Made by a program: the position numbers and the translations under genes
Origin: Edaphobacter lichenicola
Lineage (GTDB): Bacteria > Acidobacteriota > Terriglobia > Terriglobales > Acidobacteriaceae
NCBI RefSeq assembly: GCF_014201315.1
Contig: NZ_JACHDY010000004.1
Coordinates: forward strand, 248,001 to 312,000
Reading direction: 5' to 3'
DNA: 64,000 nucleotides
Shown: positions 1 to 8,352 of the stretch, in pieces
Layout: every line of letters starts with the position of its first letter
Numbering within the stretch: position 1 is the first letter of the stretch
Notes under the pieces: model-generated
Seen by the model: the letters and a program-made list of their open reading frames with translations, nothing else
What the model was told of the DNA's origin: nothing
Database searches by the model: none

Positions 1-576
1 CTCGACTATCTCAGCGAAGGCCTCATCCTGATGACCAACGACGGTAACCTCGCCAACGCGCTCTCAAAGGCCGCAGCCGGAGTGGAGAAAACTTACCTCG
101 TCAAGATCAGCGGCACACCCACCGCGTCAGGCCTCGACCAGATCCGTCGCGGCATCATGATCGACCGCGGCCGTCTCGACGAGGTTCGCAGCGGCCGTCG
201 CGATCGCATCATCACCTCGCCCGCCAAAGTCGAACTCGTTCGCGGCGGCGACAACCCCTGGTTCGAGCTCACCCTCATCGAAGGCCGCAATCGTCAGATC
301 AGAAAGATGTTCGAGGAGATCGGCCACCACGTCGAAAAGATCCGCCGCATCGGTTATGGTGCACTTCGTCTCGACGTCCCGCCAGGCGAGTTCCGCGAGC
401 TTACACTCGGCGAAGTGATGGCACTCGACCGCGCAGCGAAGGGCAAGAAGGTCGTCCCCAAAAAGAAGACACCGGAGTTTGCGCAGCTAAAATCTCCCGC
501 GAAGAAAAAGTTTACAAAGCCCCGCCGACAACCCACCGGCACCAAATCCGCAAGTCGTCCGCGCCGTCCAAATTAG
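1..576 (+). CDS. rluB: 23S rRNA pseudouridine synthase, RsuA/RluB family (5' end cut by window)
   Basis: The reading frame is open from base 1 and starts inside the catalytic domain: LDYLSEGLILMTNDG corresponds to the family motif (GR)LDxxSxGLLLLTNDG, whose Asp is the catalytic residue (second visible residue). Further family signatures follow: KTYLVKISG, ELTLIEGRNRQIRKMFE and IGYGALRL. The S4 domain and the first half of the catalytic domain lie outside the window. The C-terminal ~45 residues form a Lys/Arg/Pro-rich tail, common in RluB-like enzymes and probably RNA-contacting. The family isomerises uridine in 23S (RluB) or 16S (RsuA) rRNA; the exact target cannot be read here, so rluB is a best guess from the basic tail. 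Confidence 0.88.
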   Translation, partial: LDYLSEGLILMTNDGNLANALSKAAAGVEKTYLVKISGTPTASGLDQIRRGIMIDRGRLDEVRSGRRDRIITSPAKVELVRGGDNPWFELTLIEGRNRQIRKMFEEIGHHVEKIRRIGYGALRLDVPPGEFRELTLGEVMALDRAAKGKKVVPKKKTPEFAQLKSPAKKKFTKPRRQPTGTKSASRPRRPN

Positions 577-680
577 TCTGTTGTCCATCCGACGTTCACT
601 CCTTCGTAACCACATTCAGAGAACGTTTGTCTAACGAAGTACCTGCTTGGTACCCCCGTTTTTCTACGACCTTTGATCGC

Positions 681-710
681 TTGACACACCTCTCTCGACA
701 CGCTCAGAAT
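681..710 (+). promoter_or_regulatory. Candidate sigma-70 promoter for msrA
   Basis: TTGACA at 681-686 is a perfect -35 box, followed after 18 bp by CAGAAT at 705-710, a moderate -10 match. It lies about 90 bp before msrA in an otherwise featureless 222-bp gap (577-798). Confidence 0.35.
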
Positions 711-798
711 ACTCGCGCTATTAACCTTTCGGGTGATGACAATCGCAACCCGAAAGCATCCAATGAGTGCAGCAAGGATGTAGTCAAGGAGCAGCAGA

Positions 799-1275
799 GT
801 GGCAATGGAAAAAGCAACATTTGGAGCAGGATGTTTTTGGGGAGTTGAGACCCGTTTTGGCGAGATCACAGGTGTTATCGACACAACCGTAGGATACGAA
901 GGCGGCGATCTCGAACACCCAACCTATAAAGAAGTCTGTACTGACCGCACCGGCCATGCGGAGGTTGTCGAAGTCACCTTCGATCCATCCCGCGTCTCTT
1001 ACGAAACACTGTTGGACGCCTTCTTCGCTCTCCACGATCCCACCCAGCTTAATCGCCAGGGTCCGGACTGGGGCACACAGTATCGCAGCGTTATCTTCAC
1101 CCACACCAACGAGCAGTTCGCCCAGGCCCGCGCCAAGATCGCCGAGCTAAGCGCCGCCGGCTCTTATCGCAAACCCATCGCAACCCAGGTCGTTCCTGCC
1201 ACCACGTTCTGGAAGGCCGAAGAGTATCACCAGAGGTATCTCGAAAAGCGTGGCATGGTGAGCTGCCACATCTAA
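799..1275 (+). CDS. msrA: Peptide-methionine (S)-S-oxide reductase MsrA
   Basis: Reduces methionine-S-sulfoxide in proteins and free methionine, a cytosolic oxidative-damage repair step. The 158-aa protein has the hallmark GAGCFWGVE with nucleophilic Cys12, the PTYKEVC and GHAEVVEV blocks, DPTQLNRQGPDWGTQYRS, and a C-terminal Cys156 (VSCHI) that can act as resolving cysteine. The GTG at 799 is preferred because AAGGAG at 786-791 ends 7 nt before it; an ATG at 805 is the alternative. It is a single-gene unit that converges on the minus-strand permease, separated by a strong hairpin terminator. Confidence 0.96.
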   Translation: MAMEKATFGAGCFWGVETRFGEITGVIDTTVGYEGGDLEHPTYKEVCTDRTGHAEVVEVTFDPSRVSYETLLDAFFALHDPTQLNRQGPDWGTQYRSVIFTHTNEQFAQARAKIAELSAAGSYRKPIATQVVPATTFWKAEEYHQRYLEKRGMVSCHI

Positions 1276-1294
1276 CCTCATCCCAACTCAATCA

Positions 1295-1336
1295 AAAACG
1301 GCGGCAACGATTCCATGTATTCGTTGCCGCCGTTTT
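1295..1336. terminator. Bidirectional intrinsic terminator between msrA and the permease gene
   Basis: Perfect 16-bp stem: AAAACGGCGGCAACGA (1295-1310) pairs with TCGTTGCCGCCGTTTT (1321-1336) around a 10-nt loop. The A/T ends supply a U-tract on both strands, so it can stop both convergent transcripts. Confidence 0.85.
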
Positions 1337-1361
1337 CTATCTCCGGCAAAGCCAGAGAAAC

Positions 1362-3887
1362 TTATTCCGCACGCAGCGCAGTCGTCGGGTGGACCGAAGA
1401 CGCACGTCGCGCCGGCACAATCGCCGCAACCACAGCGACTACGGCAATCAACAAAATCACGCCGGCCAGCGTCAGCGGATCTGCCGATGAGACTCCAAAG
1501 AGCTGACTCCGCAGCAACCGCGCCAGCAGCACCGAGCAGGGAATCGCCAGCACAATCCCAATCCCGGCCAGACGCAGCACATCGGCCAGCACCAGCCGCG
1601 ATACTCCCAGCCGCGTTGACCCAAGCGCGATGCGAATGCCAATCTCCCGCGTGCGCTGCGTCGTCGAGAACGCAAGCACACCATACAGACCAACCCCCGC
1701 GAGCATCGTCGCCAGCAGGCCAAACGAGATCGCCAGCAGCTCGATCATCCGTTCATTCCCGAGCGTCGTATCAATCTGTTCGTCCATCGTTCTCAGCTCA
1801 TCCACTGCGAGGCCAGGATCAATCTGTTTCATCGCCTGCCGCACCATCGCGAAGCTCTGCTCCGGTCGCGTCGCCGTGCGGAGATACAGATAGAGCTGGT
1901 CCGCACTCTTTGCCTGCTTCATTGGAGAAAACAGTGTCGGACTGGCCGCATCCCGCAAGTTCCCATGCTTCGCGTCTCGCGTCACACCGACGATGGTCAT
2001 ATATTCTCCCTGCTTGCCGTCTCCACCCACGACGCGCCTTCCCACTGCTGCAGCGGGAGTGGTGAAGTAGTGCTTTGCGAAGGTCTCATTCACAATCCCT
2101 ACCAGCGGATGCGCCGCATCATCGTCCTCGCTGAAGCTGCGTCCGGCAAGCACCGACTCCTGCATCGCATGGAAGAAGTTCGCACTCACATAAGGGATCT
2201 CGATCCGGAAGTCCTCATCCGGCGGCGCAGTGAAGCCCTCTACCGTCACGTCTCCGCTATGCCCCGTATCGGCTAGCTCTGCATCATTGGTCGCGCCCAC
2301 AGCCTGCACCCCAGGCAGCGCCGCCATCGTCTCCAGAATCTGTTGGTGCAGCGCAGGAATCTTCTCCTTCGCATAGCCGGACAGCAGAGGATTGACGTGA
2401 AATGTAATCAGGTGCGACGTGTTGATTCCCGTGTCGACGTGCCGCAGGTTCTGCATCGTGCGCACAAACAGCCCGGAGCCCACCAGCAGCAGAACGCTGA
2501 GGCCCACCTGCAGAGAGACGACCAGACTCCGAAAGTTCAGTGTGCCACCGGATGCCGTCGTCGTCTGCTGCTTCAGCGAGTTCACGATATCCGGTCTCAA
2601 CAACTGCACCGCAGGCGCGAGGCTGAACAGAACACTCACCGCAACGGCGATCGCGAAGTTGAAGGCCAGCAACCGTGCATCCAGCGTCGTCGAAAACGCG
2701 GTGGGGCCGTCCGTACTCAGCCGCTGCACCAGCACACGCAGGCACAGAGGCGCGATTAACAACCCAGCCATCCCTCCAACGATGCCGATCAGCACACCTT
2801 CCAGCAAGAGTTGCTGCACCACACGCCGCGCACTCGCACCCAGGGCATAGCGCAGCGAGAACTCCCGCACTCGCGCCGCCGAACGCACCAGCAGCAGACT
2901 CGCCACATTCACCGCGGCGATCAGGAGCACAAGAAACGCCATCCCCATCACCGCGTACAAAGGCTTTTCGAGCGACTCCCGGCTATACGACAGCCCACGC
3001 GAACCAGGCGCAACCAGCAGCCGACTCCGGGTCAGGTACTCGTCAACGAAGCGCTGGGGTTGCGACCCAAGCGCCTTCAACTCCTCCGCGCGCAGCGCAT
3101 GCCATAGCGGCGCGATCGCCATCTGCGCATGTTGCGGCGTCTCTCCCGGCTTCAAACGCCCGACGATATTCATCCATCGGTCGGTATGGTCCTCGAGTCT
3201 CTTCCCCTTGCCCGGAGCCACCACATCCAGCATCGACATCGGAACGAAGAGGTCCGGCACCTGCCCCCACACCGCACTCTGAAATTCCGGCGCCGCCACC
3301 CCTGCAATGACAAACGGCGCACCGTTAATCGAAATCGTCTCCCCTGCAACATTCGCATCCGATCCCATATGGGTCTGCCAGTAGGCATAGCTCAGCACTG
3401 CGACCGGATTGCCTCCCGGCACCGTATCGTCGCTCGCCGTCAGCAGTCGCCCCTGCGCGGCCTTCACTCCGAGCACGCTGAAGTAGTTCCCGCTGACAAC
3501 CTCCCCATCCACCAGCTCCGAGACCCTGTTCTGGGTAACGTCCCGCGTAATCCCCACTGACGTCGGAGCGGTCGCAATCAGCCCGTCGAACACCGCCGTT
3601 CCCTTGTCGCGCAGATCCCTGTACATCGGGTACGAAAACGATTGCTCCACCCCGCCGCCATGATTGCTCGAATGACCCTCCCACGCCTTCCCGGTACCGC
3701 TTAAAACCACCAGTTGCTCCGGCGAGCGTACCGGCAGCGACCGCAACAGCGCCTGGTCCAGCAGCGAGAAGATAGCCGTATTCGCACCGACCCCCAGCGC
3801 GAGTGTCAGCACAGCGGTCACCATAAACCCCGGCGACCGGCGGATCTGGCGAAGCGAAAAACGAAGGTCTTGCAAGAAGGAGTTCAT
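1362..3887 (-). CDS. Orphan MacB/FtsX-type ABC permease (acidobacterial duplicated permease type)
   Basis: About 841 aa with two FtsX/MacB-PCD modules. The N-terminus (NSFLQDLRFSLRQIRRSPGF) leads into a first TM segment (TAVLTLALGVGANTAIFSLLDQALLR), then a large periplasmic domain, TM bundles around the middle (VMGMAFLVLLIAAVNVASLLLVRSAARVREF region) and at the C-terminus, where TQRTREIGIRIALGS marks the second FtsX repeat. No ATPase gene is adjacent, typical of the expanded orphan permeases of Acidobacteria, which are thought to take part in export or antibiotic response but lack a proven substrate. The ATG at 3887 is chosen because AAAAGGCAG lies just upstream; the frame could open at 3944. 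Inner membrane. Confidence 0.85.
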   Translation of the reverse strand: MNSFLQDLRFSLRQIRRSPGFMVTAVLTLALGVGANTAIFSLLDQALLRSLPVRSPEQLVVLSGTGKAWEGHSSNHGGGVEQSFSYPMYRDLRDKGTAVFDGLIATAPTSVGITRDVTQNRVSELVDGEVVSGNYFSVLGVKAAQGRLLTASDDTVPGGNPVAVLSYAYWQTHMGSDANVAGETISINGAPFVIAGVAAPEFQSAVWGQVPDLFVPMSMLDVVAPGKGKRLEDHTDRWMNIVGRLKPGETPQHAQMAIAPLWHALRAEELKALGSQPQRFVDEYLTRSRLLVAPGSRGLSYSRESLEKPLYAVMGMAFLVLLIAAVNVASLLLVRSAARVREFSLRYALGASARRVVQQLLLEGVLIGIVGGMAGLLIAPLCLRVLVQRLSTDGPTAFSTTLDARLLAFNFAIAVAVSVLFSLAPAVQLLRPDIVNSLKQQTTTASGGTLNFRSLVVSLQVGLSVLLLVGSGLFVRTMQNLRHVDTGINTSHLITFHVNPLLSGYAKEKIPALHQQILETMAALPGVQAVGATNDAELADTGHSGDVTVEGFTAPPDEDFRIEIPYVSANFFHAMQESVLAGRSFSEDDDAAHPLVGIVNETFAKHYFTTPAAAVGRRVVGGDGKQGEYMTIVGVTRDAKHGNLRDAASPTLFSPMKQAKSADQLYLYLRTATRPEQSFAMVRQAMKQIDPGLAVDELRTMDEQIDTTLGNERMIELLAISFGLLATMLAGVGLYGVLAFSTTQRTREIGIRIALGSTRLGVSRLVLADVLRLAGIGIVLAIPCSVLLARLLRSQLFGVSSADPLTLAGVILLIAVVAVVAAIVPARRASSVHPTTALRAE

Positions 3888-3930
3888 CTCTGCCTTTTCC
3901 CCGATAACGGGTGACGCTGCTTGAGCGGGA

Positions 3931-3968
3931 TTGCAGTTAAGCAATTAAACGAATTGCAGTTAAACTGC
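3931..3968 (-). promoter_or_regulatory. Candidate operator upstream of the orphan permease
   Basis: TTGCAGTTAA occurs twice as a direct repeat (3931-3940 and 3954-3963). The second copy is part of the palindrome GCAGTTAAACTGC (3956-3968, 6-bp arms around one A). The site is 45-80 bp upstream of the permease start on the coding strand. Related permeases are often controlled by PadR-type repressors; no regulator gene is present here, so the binding protein is unknown. Confidence 0.4.
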
Positions 3969-4032
3969 CAATCCCATGCACGCCCAACCCATTACAAATA
4001 AAAGGGTCGCTGCCCCCACCCTGCTCCAAAGC

Positions 4033-4070
4033 TGTTCATCCGCGGAACCGCCTGTTCATTTGCGGACGCG
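4033..4070 (+). repeat. Tandem pair of ~20-bp repeats (TGTTCATnnGCGGA)
   Basis: TGTTCATCCGCGGAACCG and TGTTCATTTGCGGACGCG follow each other directly with a 20-bp period; a further TGTTCAT lies at 4093. Short tandem motifs like these occur at the ends of some insertion sequences. The whole gap 3888-4665 has no convincing gene. Confidence 0.5.
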
Positions 4071-4665
4071 ATTCAACGAGCTCAGTGGCCATTGTTCATA
4101 GGTAGTGGGTCAATTTGAAATCCGGGGCAACCAAGTTACCTATAACCCCGTTTTTCGGGAACTTCGTTCATCAGTTCACGCTAAGCCCTGCGACAAATGG
4201 TAAGGAATACGTGCACGACTCAGCCAATCCCTTACGTTCTGTCCGAGTTGAATTACTTCGAAAGGCTCACCCAGGTGGCGTCAATAGAAATTCATCGTCA
4301 GATGGCTTGACTTCATCGCGACAATGTCATTTCATTATTGCCACAAGGGGATCGTGTCTCGTCGCGACCCCACTAATCCAAGGTATCGATCGACACCTTC
4401 ATCTAATGGAACCGGTCTCCTTTTTCCTGGCTCAGGCTCAAAAAAATACTCCCCGACCGACGGCCCCTGATTCGCTCAATTTAACAAAAACGACGGCAAA
4501 CCTGCCGACGAGGTAGTGCTCAAAAACCTGCCTTTCCGGCCACGAGGCGGTCAAAGCTCGCGGACTTGGTCTTCACCCGTTACTCACGTTGATACCGAGA
4601 AGAAGACCACACACAAATCAACCGCAGCACAAACCAGGAATTCGAACTACTGAAAAGGAGACGAT

Positions 4666-5937
4666 ATGACCCAAACCAGTGCTACACCACAAGGCAGCAA
4701 GCTGCCAGCTGACAAGGACGCGATTCGTCCGTTTCAGGTGAGTGTTCCGGAAGCGGAACTCACCGAATTGCGCAGCCGCATCAACGCGACAAAGTGGCCT
4801 GAACGAGAAACGGTTACCGACGCAACGCAAGGCGTGCAGCTGGCGACGGTCCAGGCGCTCGCGCGCTATTGGGCGACAGAGTATGACTGGCGCAAGATCG
4901 AGGCAAAAATGAACGCACTGCCGCAGTTCATTACCGAGATCGATGGACTGGACATTCATTTCATACATGTGCGCTCGAAGCATGAGAATGCGTTGCCGCT
5001 GATCGTTACGCACGGATGGCCCGGCTCGATCATCGAACAGATAAAGATCATCGATTCGCTGACCAATCCCACCGCACACGGCGGAGATGCATCCGATGCG
5101 TTCCACCTGGTGATCCCGTCAATGCCGGGCTACGGATACTCAGGCAAACCGACCACCACCGGGTGGGACGTTGACCACATCGCGCGTGCCTGGGTCGTGC
5201 TGATGAAGTGCCTAGGATACACGAAATTCGTGGCGCAAGGCGGCGATTGGGGCGCGGTCATCGTCGATCAAATGGGCGTGCAGGCGCCTCCGGAGTTGCT
5301 CGGAATTCACACCAACATGCCTGGCATCTTTCCAGTCGACATTGACCAGGCGGCTTTTTCCGGGGCGCCGGCGCCATCGGGCCTCTCAGCCGATGAGAAG
5401 ATCGCTTACGAACGTTTGCAGTTCGTATATCAAAAAGGAATCGGCTACGGGTTCCAGATGGGGCTGCGACCGCAGACACTATACGGAATCGTGGATTCAC
5501 CCGTCGGCCTGGCAGCTTATTTCCTTGATCACGACGCGCGCAGCTACGAGCTGATCTCACGCGTCTTTGCGGGAGAGTCCGAAGGCCTCACGCGCGACGA
5601 CATCCTCGACAACATCACGATCACATGGTTGACGAACACGGCACTTTCTGGCGCCCGTCTCTATTGGGAGAATTGGGGCAAACTAGGGTATTTCAATGCC
5701 AAAGGCGTCTCCATCCCGGTTGCCGTGAGCGTCTTCCCTGACGAGCTCTATCCAGCCCCGCGGAGCTGGGCAGAGCAGGCGTATCCTAAACTTATCCACT
5801 ACAACAAGGTTGAGAAAGGCGGACACTTTGCGGCCTGGGAACAGCCACAACTCTTTTCCGAAGAGGTGCGCGCGGGCTTCAGATCGCTGCGGTCAGGCGT
5901 GGCGAAGTCGGAAGTGAACTTCGCTAAAGCTAGCTAA
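4666..5937 (+). CDS. Epoxide hydrolase (EHN-type alpha/beta hydrolase)
   Basis: 423 aa. An N-terminal EHN domain (about 20-135: RPFQVSVPEAELTELRSRI, YDWRKIEAKMNALPQF) precedes the alpha/beta-hydrolase fold. Visible signatures are the oxyanion HGWPGS (116-121), the nucleophile Asp194 in QGGDWGA, a likely acid Asp359/Glu360 (VFPDELYP) and catalytic His387 (GGHFAAWEQP). It hydrolyses epoxides to diols; in soil bacteria it is usually detoxifying, and the natural substrate cannot be told. AAGGAG about 8 nt before the ATG supports the start. It stands alone between inverted IS-like ends, suggesting acquisition as cargo. Confidence 0.92.
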   Translation: MTQTSATPQGSKLPADKDAIRPFQVSVPEAELTELRSRINATKWPERETVTDATQGVQLATVQALARYWATEYDWRKIEAKMNALPQFITEIDGLDIHFIHVRSKHENALPLIVTHGWPGSIIEQIKIIDSLTNPTAHGGDASDAFHLVIPSMPGYGYSGKPTTTGWDVDHIARAWVVLMKCLGYTKFVAQGGDWGAVIVDQMGVQAPPELLGIHTNMPGIFPVDIDQAAFSGAPAPSGLSADEKIAYERLQFVYQKGIGYGFQMGLRPQTLYGIVDSPVGLAAYFLDHDARSYELISRVFAGESEGLTRDDILDNITITWLTNTALSGARLYWENWGKLGYFNAKGVSIPVAVSVFPDELYPAPRSWAEQAYPKLIHYNKVEKGGHFAAWEQPQLFSEEVRAGFRSLRSGVAKSEVNFAKAS

Positions 5938-5953
5938 CTGTTCGCAAAAGCAG

Positions 5954-5988
5954 CAGGAGAGATTCGAGGGTAGAAGCTCTCCTGTTTC
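5954..5988 (+). terminator. Probable terminator of the epoxide hydrolase gene
   Basis: CAGGAGAG (5954-5961) pairs with CTCTCCTG (5977-5984), followed by TTTC, 17 nt after the stop codon. Confidence 0.5.
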
Positions 5989-6467
5989 GACTCCGGTGAT
6001 ATCAACCAGCTTCACACCTGGACCAAACTCAAAGAATGCATAATCGCAATCGAACCAATTTCCCGAAAAGTCGGGTTTTCGGCAACCTCAGTCATTCACT
6101 CCAAAACTGACCCACTACCCCTAGCACAGCCTCAATCGTCAATCGCACTGCGACTGTGGTATGCTTATTTTGTACTCTGACTAAAAGGAGTACGGGCATC
6201 GCAGGCAAAGACTCTTCATGGACTTCAGAGTTTGGCCAGAGACTGCGATTCGCCTCTTCCCACCGCATACCTTCCCGCAAGCCGGAAGTCGCGCTGGTTG
6301 CTCTGGCTGGAAGGCTCGTCAACGGACGAGTCTCGCCGTGCAGCAGCAGCGCTTCGATTCCCGACAGCAATGCTGACTAATTGAAATCCATGATGCCACG
6401 ATGGCATCCCTGCACCCTTATGCGCTTTACAACGCCCTCTTATTCGGGCCATCAGACAGGAAAAACT

Positions 6468-8000
6468 TTGAACTTCGCAACTCTAGACGCAACCGAACAG
6501 AACGACCAGATCGTTCGCAACCAGCAGCACTCCGCTCCCGAAGCCAACACCGCCGTCGCGAATCCCGCAGGCCTTCCTCTCGTTGAGGACGTTCGCTTCA
6601 CCGACTTTAACATCTCGGACTCGCTCAAGACCCGCCTCACCAACGCGGGCTTCACCATGCCAACGCCCGTCCAGGCCAAGGCCATCCCGCCCGCGCTCGA
6701 AGGCAACGACATCCTCGCCACCGCCTCCACCGGCACCGGCAAGACCCTCAGCTTCCTCATCCCGATGATCCAGCGCATGGACGCGAACTCGGTCCCCAGC
6801 ACCAAGGGCAAGCGCGGTCCCATCCGTTCCCTCATCCTGCTGCCGACGCGCGAGCTCGCCATGCAGGTCCTCGAGGCCTACTGGAAGCTCGTCCCCGGCT
6901 CGAAGAGCGACGCTGTGCTCGTCTGCGGCGGCCTCTCCGAGAACAACCAGCTCGATCAGCTCGACCGCGGACCCCGTCTCGTCGTCGCCACCCCTGGCCG
7001 CCTCGAAGACTTCCTCCGCCGCCGCGAGATCAACATCAACTCCGTCGAGATGCTCGTCCTTGACGAAGTCGATCGCATGCTCGACATGGGCTTCCTTCCC
7101 GCAATTCGCCGCATCGTCGGCGCGCTGCCGAAGACACGCCAGACCATGTGCTACTCCGCGACCCTCGACGCGAACATCCGCGAGATCGTTCGCGACTACG
7201 TCAACAAGCCCGTCCGCATCGAGATCGGCCAGACCTCAAAGCCGTCCGACCGCGTAGAACTCCGTGTCTACACCGTCATGCAGGACCAGAAGCTCGGCCT
7301 GCTCGACCAGATGCTGCGCCAGGAAGAGGGCACCTTCCTCGTCTTCTCGCGCACCAAGCACGGCGCCGACCGCATCTCGAAGAAGCTCGAGAAGCTCGGT
7401 CACGATGCCGACGTCATCCACGGCGACCGCAGCCAGTCCCAGCGCACCGCCGCTCTCAAGGGCTTTGCCACCGGCCGTCATCGCGTCCTCGTCGCCACCG
7501 ACGTTGCCGCCCGTGGCATCGACGTGCAGGACATCGCCCACGTCGTCAACTACGACCTGCCCAATGCTTCGGACGACTTCGTTCACCGCATTGGCCGCAC
7601 CGGCCGCGCCGGCAAGAAGGGCGTTGCCACAACGTTCGTCATGCCCCAGGAGCGTCACGACGCCCGCAAGCTCGAGCGCGAACTGAAGATAAAGTTTGAG
7701 TGGCGCGAGGCCGATAAGAACCTTGAGAAGGAAGTCCGCAACGCACCCCTCGACACAACAGCTCAGGGACAGGACCTCATGCAGCTTGAAACCCGCTCCT
7801 GGAAGGGCAACGATCCCGTCACACCGATGACGACGCCCAACGCCAACTACGGCGGCAACAAGAGTGGCTTCCGCAGTCGCAACGGTGGCGGCGGCTTCTC
7901 CGGCGGACGCAACTCCGGTGGCCGTGGCCCCGGTGGTCGTCCCAGCAGCAACAGCCGCCCCGGCAGCAGCCGTTCCGGCCCAGCTCGCCGCGGTCAGTAA
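6468..8000 (+). CDS. DEAD-box RNA helicase, RhlE-like
   Basis: ATP-dependent RNA unwinding in cold adaptation, ribosome assembly or RNA decay. The order of motifs is complete: Q motif (FTDFNISDSLKTRL..PTPVQAKAIP), motif I ASTGTGKT, PTRELA, TPGRL, motif II as DEVD instead of DEAD, SAT (CYSATLD), and C-terminal RecA motifs ATDVAARGID and HRIGRTGRAG. The last ~50 residues are a Gly/Arg/Ser-rich RGG-like tail for RNA binding. The frame is open from a TTG at 6381, but the TTG at 6468 preceded by AGGA is a more likely start, because the ~29 upstream residues do not look like a helicase. The 530-bp gap before it holds the right IS-like end and a CTCGTC/GACGAG hairpin near 6316-6331 that would sit in its 5' UTR. 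Confidence 0.93.
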   Translation: MNFATLDATEQNDQIVRNQQHSAPEANTAVANPAGLPLVEDVRFTDFNISDSLKTRLTNAGFTMPTPVQAKAIPPALEGNDILATASTGTGKTLSFLIPMIQRMDANSVPSTKGKRGPIRSLILLPTRELAMQVLEAYWKLVPGSKSDAVLVCGGLSENNQLDQLDRGPRLVVATPGRLEDFLRRREININSVEMLVLDEVDRMLDMGFLPAIRRIVGALPKTRQTMCYSATLDANIREIVRDYVNKPVRIEIGQTSKPSDRVELRVYTVMQDQKLGLLDQMLRQEEGTFLVFSRTKHGADRISKKLEKLGHDADVIHGDRSQSQRTAALKGFATGRHRVLVATDVAARGIDVQDIAHVVNYDLPNASDDFVHRIGRTGRAGKKGVATTFVMPQERHDARKLERELKIKFEWREADKNLEKEVRNAPLDTTAQGQDLMQLETRSWKGNDPVTPMTTPNANYGGNKSGFRSRNGGGGFSGGRNSGGRGPGGRPSSNSRPGSSRSGPARRGQ

Positions 8001-8090
8001 CTCCCGGCACTCAGACACAAAGACGCTCCGCTCTGCCAGCCAACCAGCCGCAGAGTGGAGCGTTCGTCTTTCCTTTCGGGTAAAAGATTA

Positions 8091-8285
8091 TGTCCTGCCG
8101 GACGGGCGCGCTACGCGCGGGGCGGTCACTTCGTGACGCGTGTACCTTTTCTTGCAGTGACGATCTATGGTGGTTCTCCCGTTGGTCGAAATCAATTTTC
8201 TCCCGATCAACGGGAGGACCATCCGAAGGGGTATACAAGTCACGAAGTGACCGCCGCCCGCGCAGGGCGCCCGTCCGGCAGGACA
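8091..8285. repeat. Dispersed palindromic element, copy 1 (full, 195 bp)
   Basis: Ends TGTCCTGCCGGACGGG and CCCGTCCGGCAGGACA form the outer arms. The inner arms are CCGTTGGTCG and a slightly changed CGATCAACGG, and GTCACTTCGTGAC / GTCACGAAGTGAC form small hairpins in the left and right halves. It begins 91 nt after the helicase stop and occupies most of the 352-bp gap before the ABC-F gene. Confidence 0.95.
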
Positions 8286-8352
8286 GATTCTGAATATTCA
8301 CGCCCAAAACTCGAAAATTGCTGTACACCCCAGCTAAAATGAAAGTAATACC

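Larger units (their letters stand above)
4101..6119. mobile_element. Possible relic or non-autonomous element: inverted IS-like ends around an epoxide hydrolase gene
   Basis: GGTAGTGGGTCA at 4101-4112 recurs inverted at 6108-6119. Inside each end, similarity continues imperfectly for about 70 bp: both carry TTT after the repeat and a CCCG/CGGG hairpin followed by GAA about 40-60 bp in (near 4147-4163 and 6060-6077). The ends recall those of IS21-family elements from memory, which is an inference. No transposase is present and no clear target-site duplication is visible. The only gene inside is the epoxide hydrolase; the flanking ~550 bp on its left (4113-4665) look A/T-richer than the chromosome and are non-coding. 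Confidence 0.4.

Noticed and set aside
4115..4516. 133-aa open frame before the epoxide hydrolase
   Set aside because: No recognisable domain, no ribosome-binding site, irregular composition and overlap with the inverted-end region.
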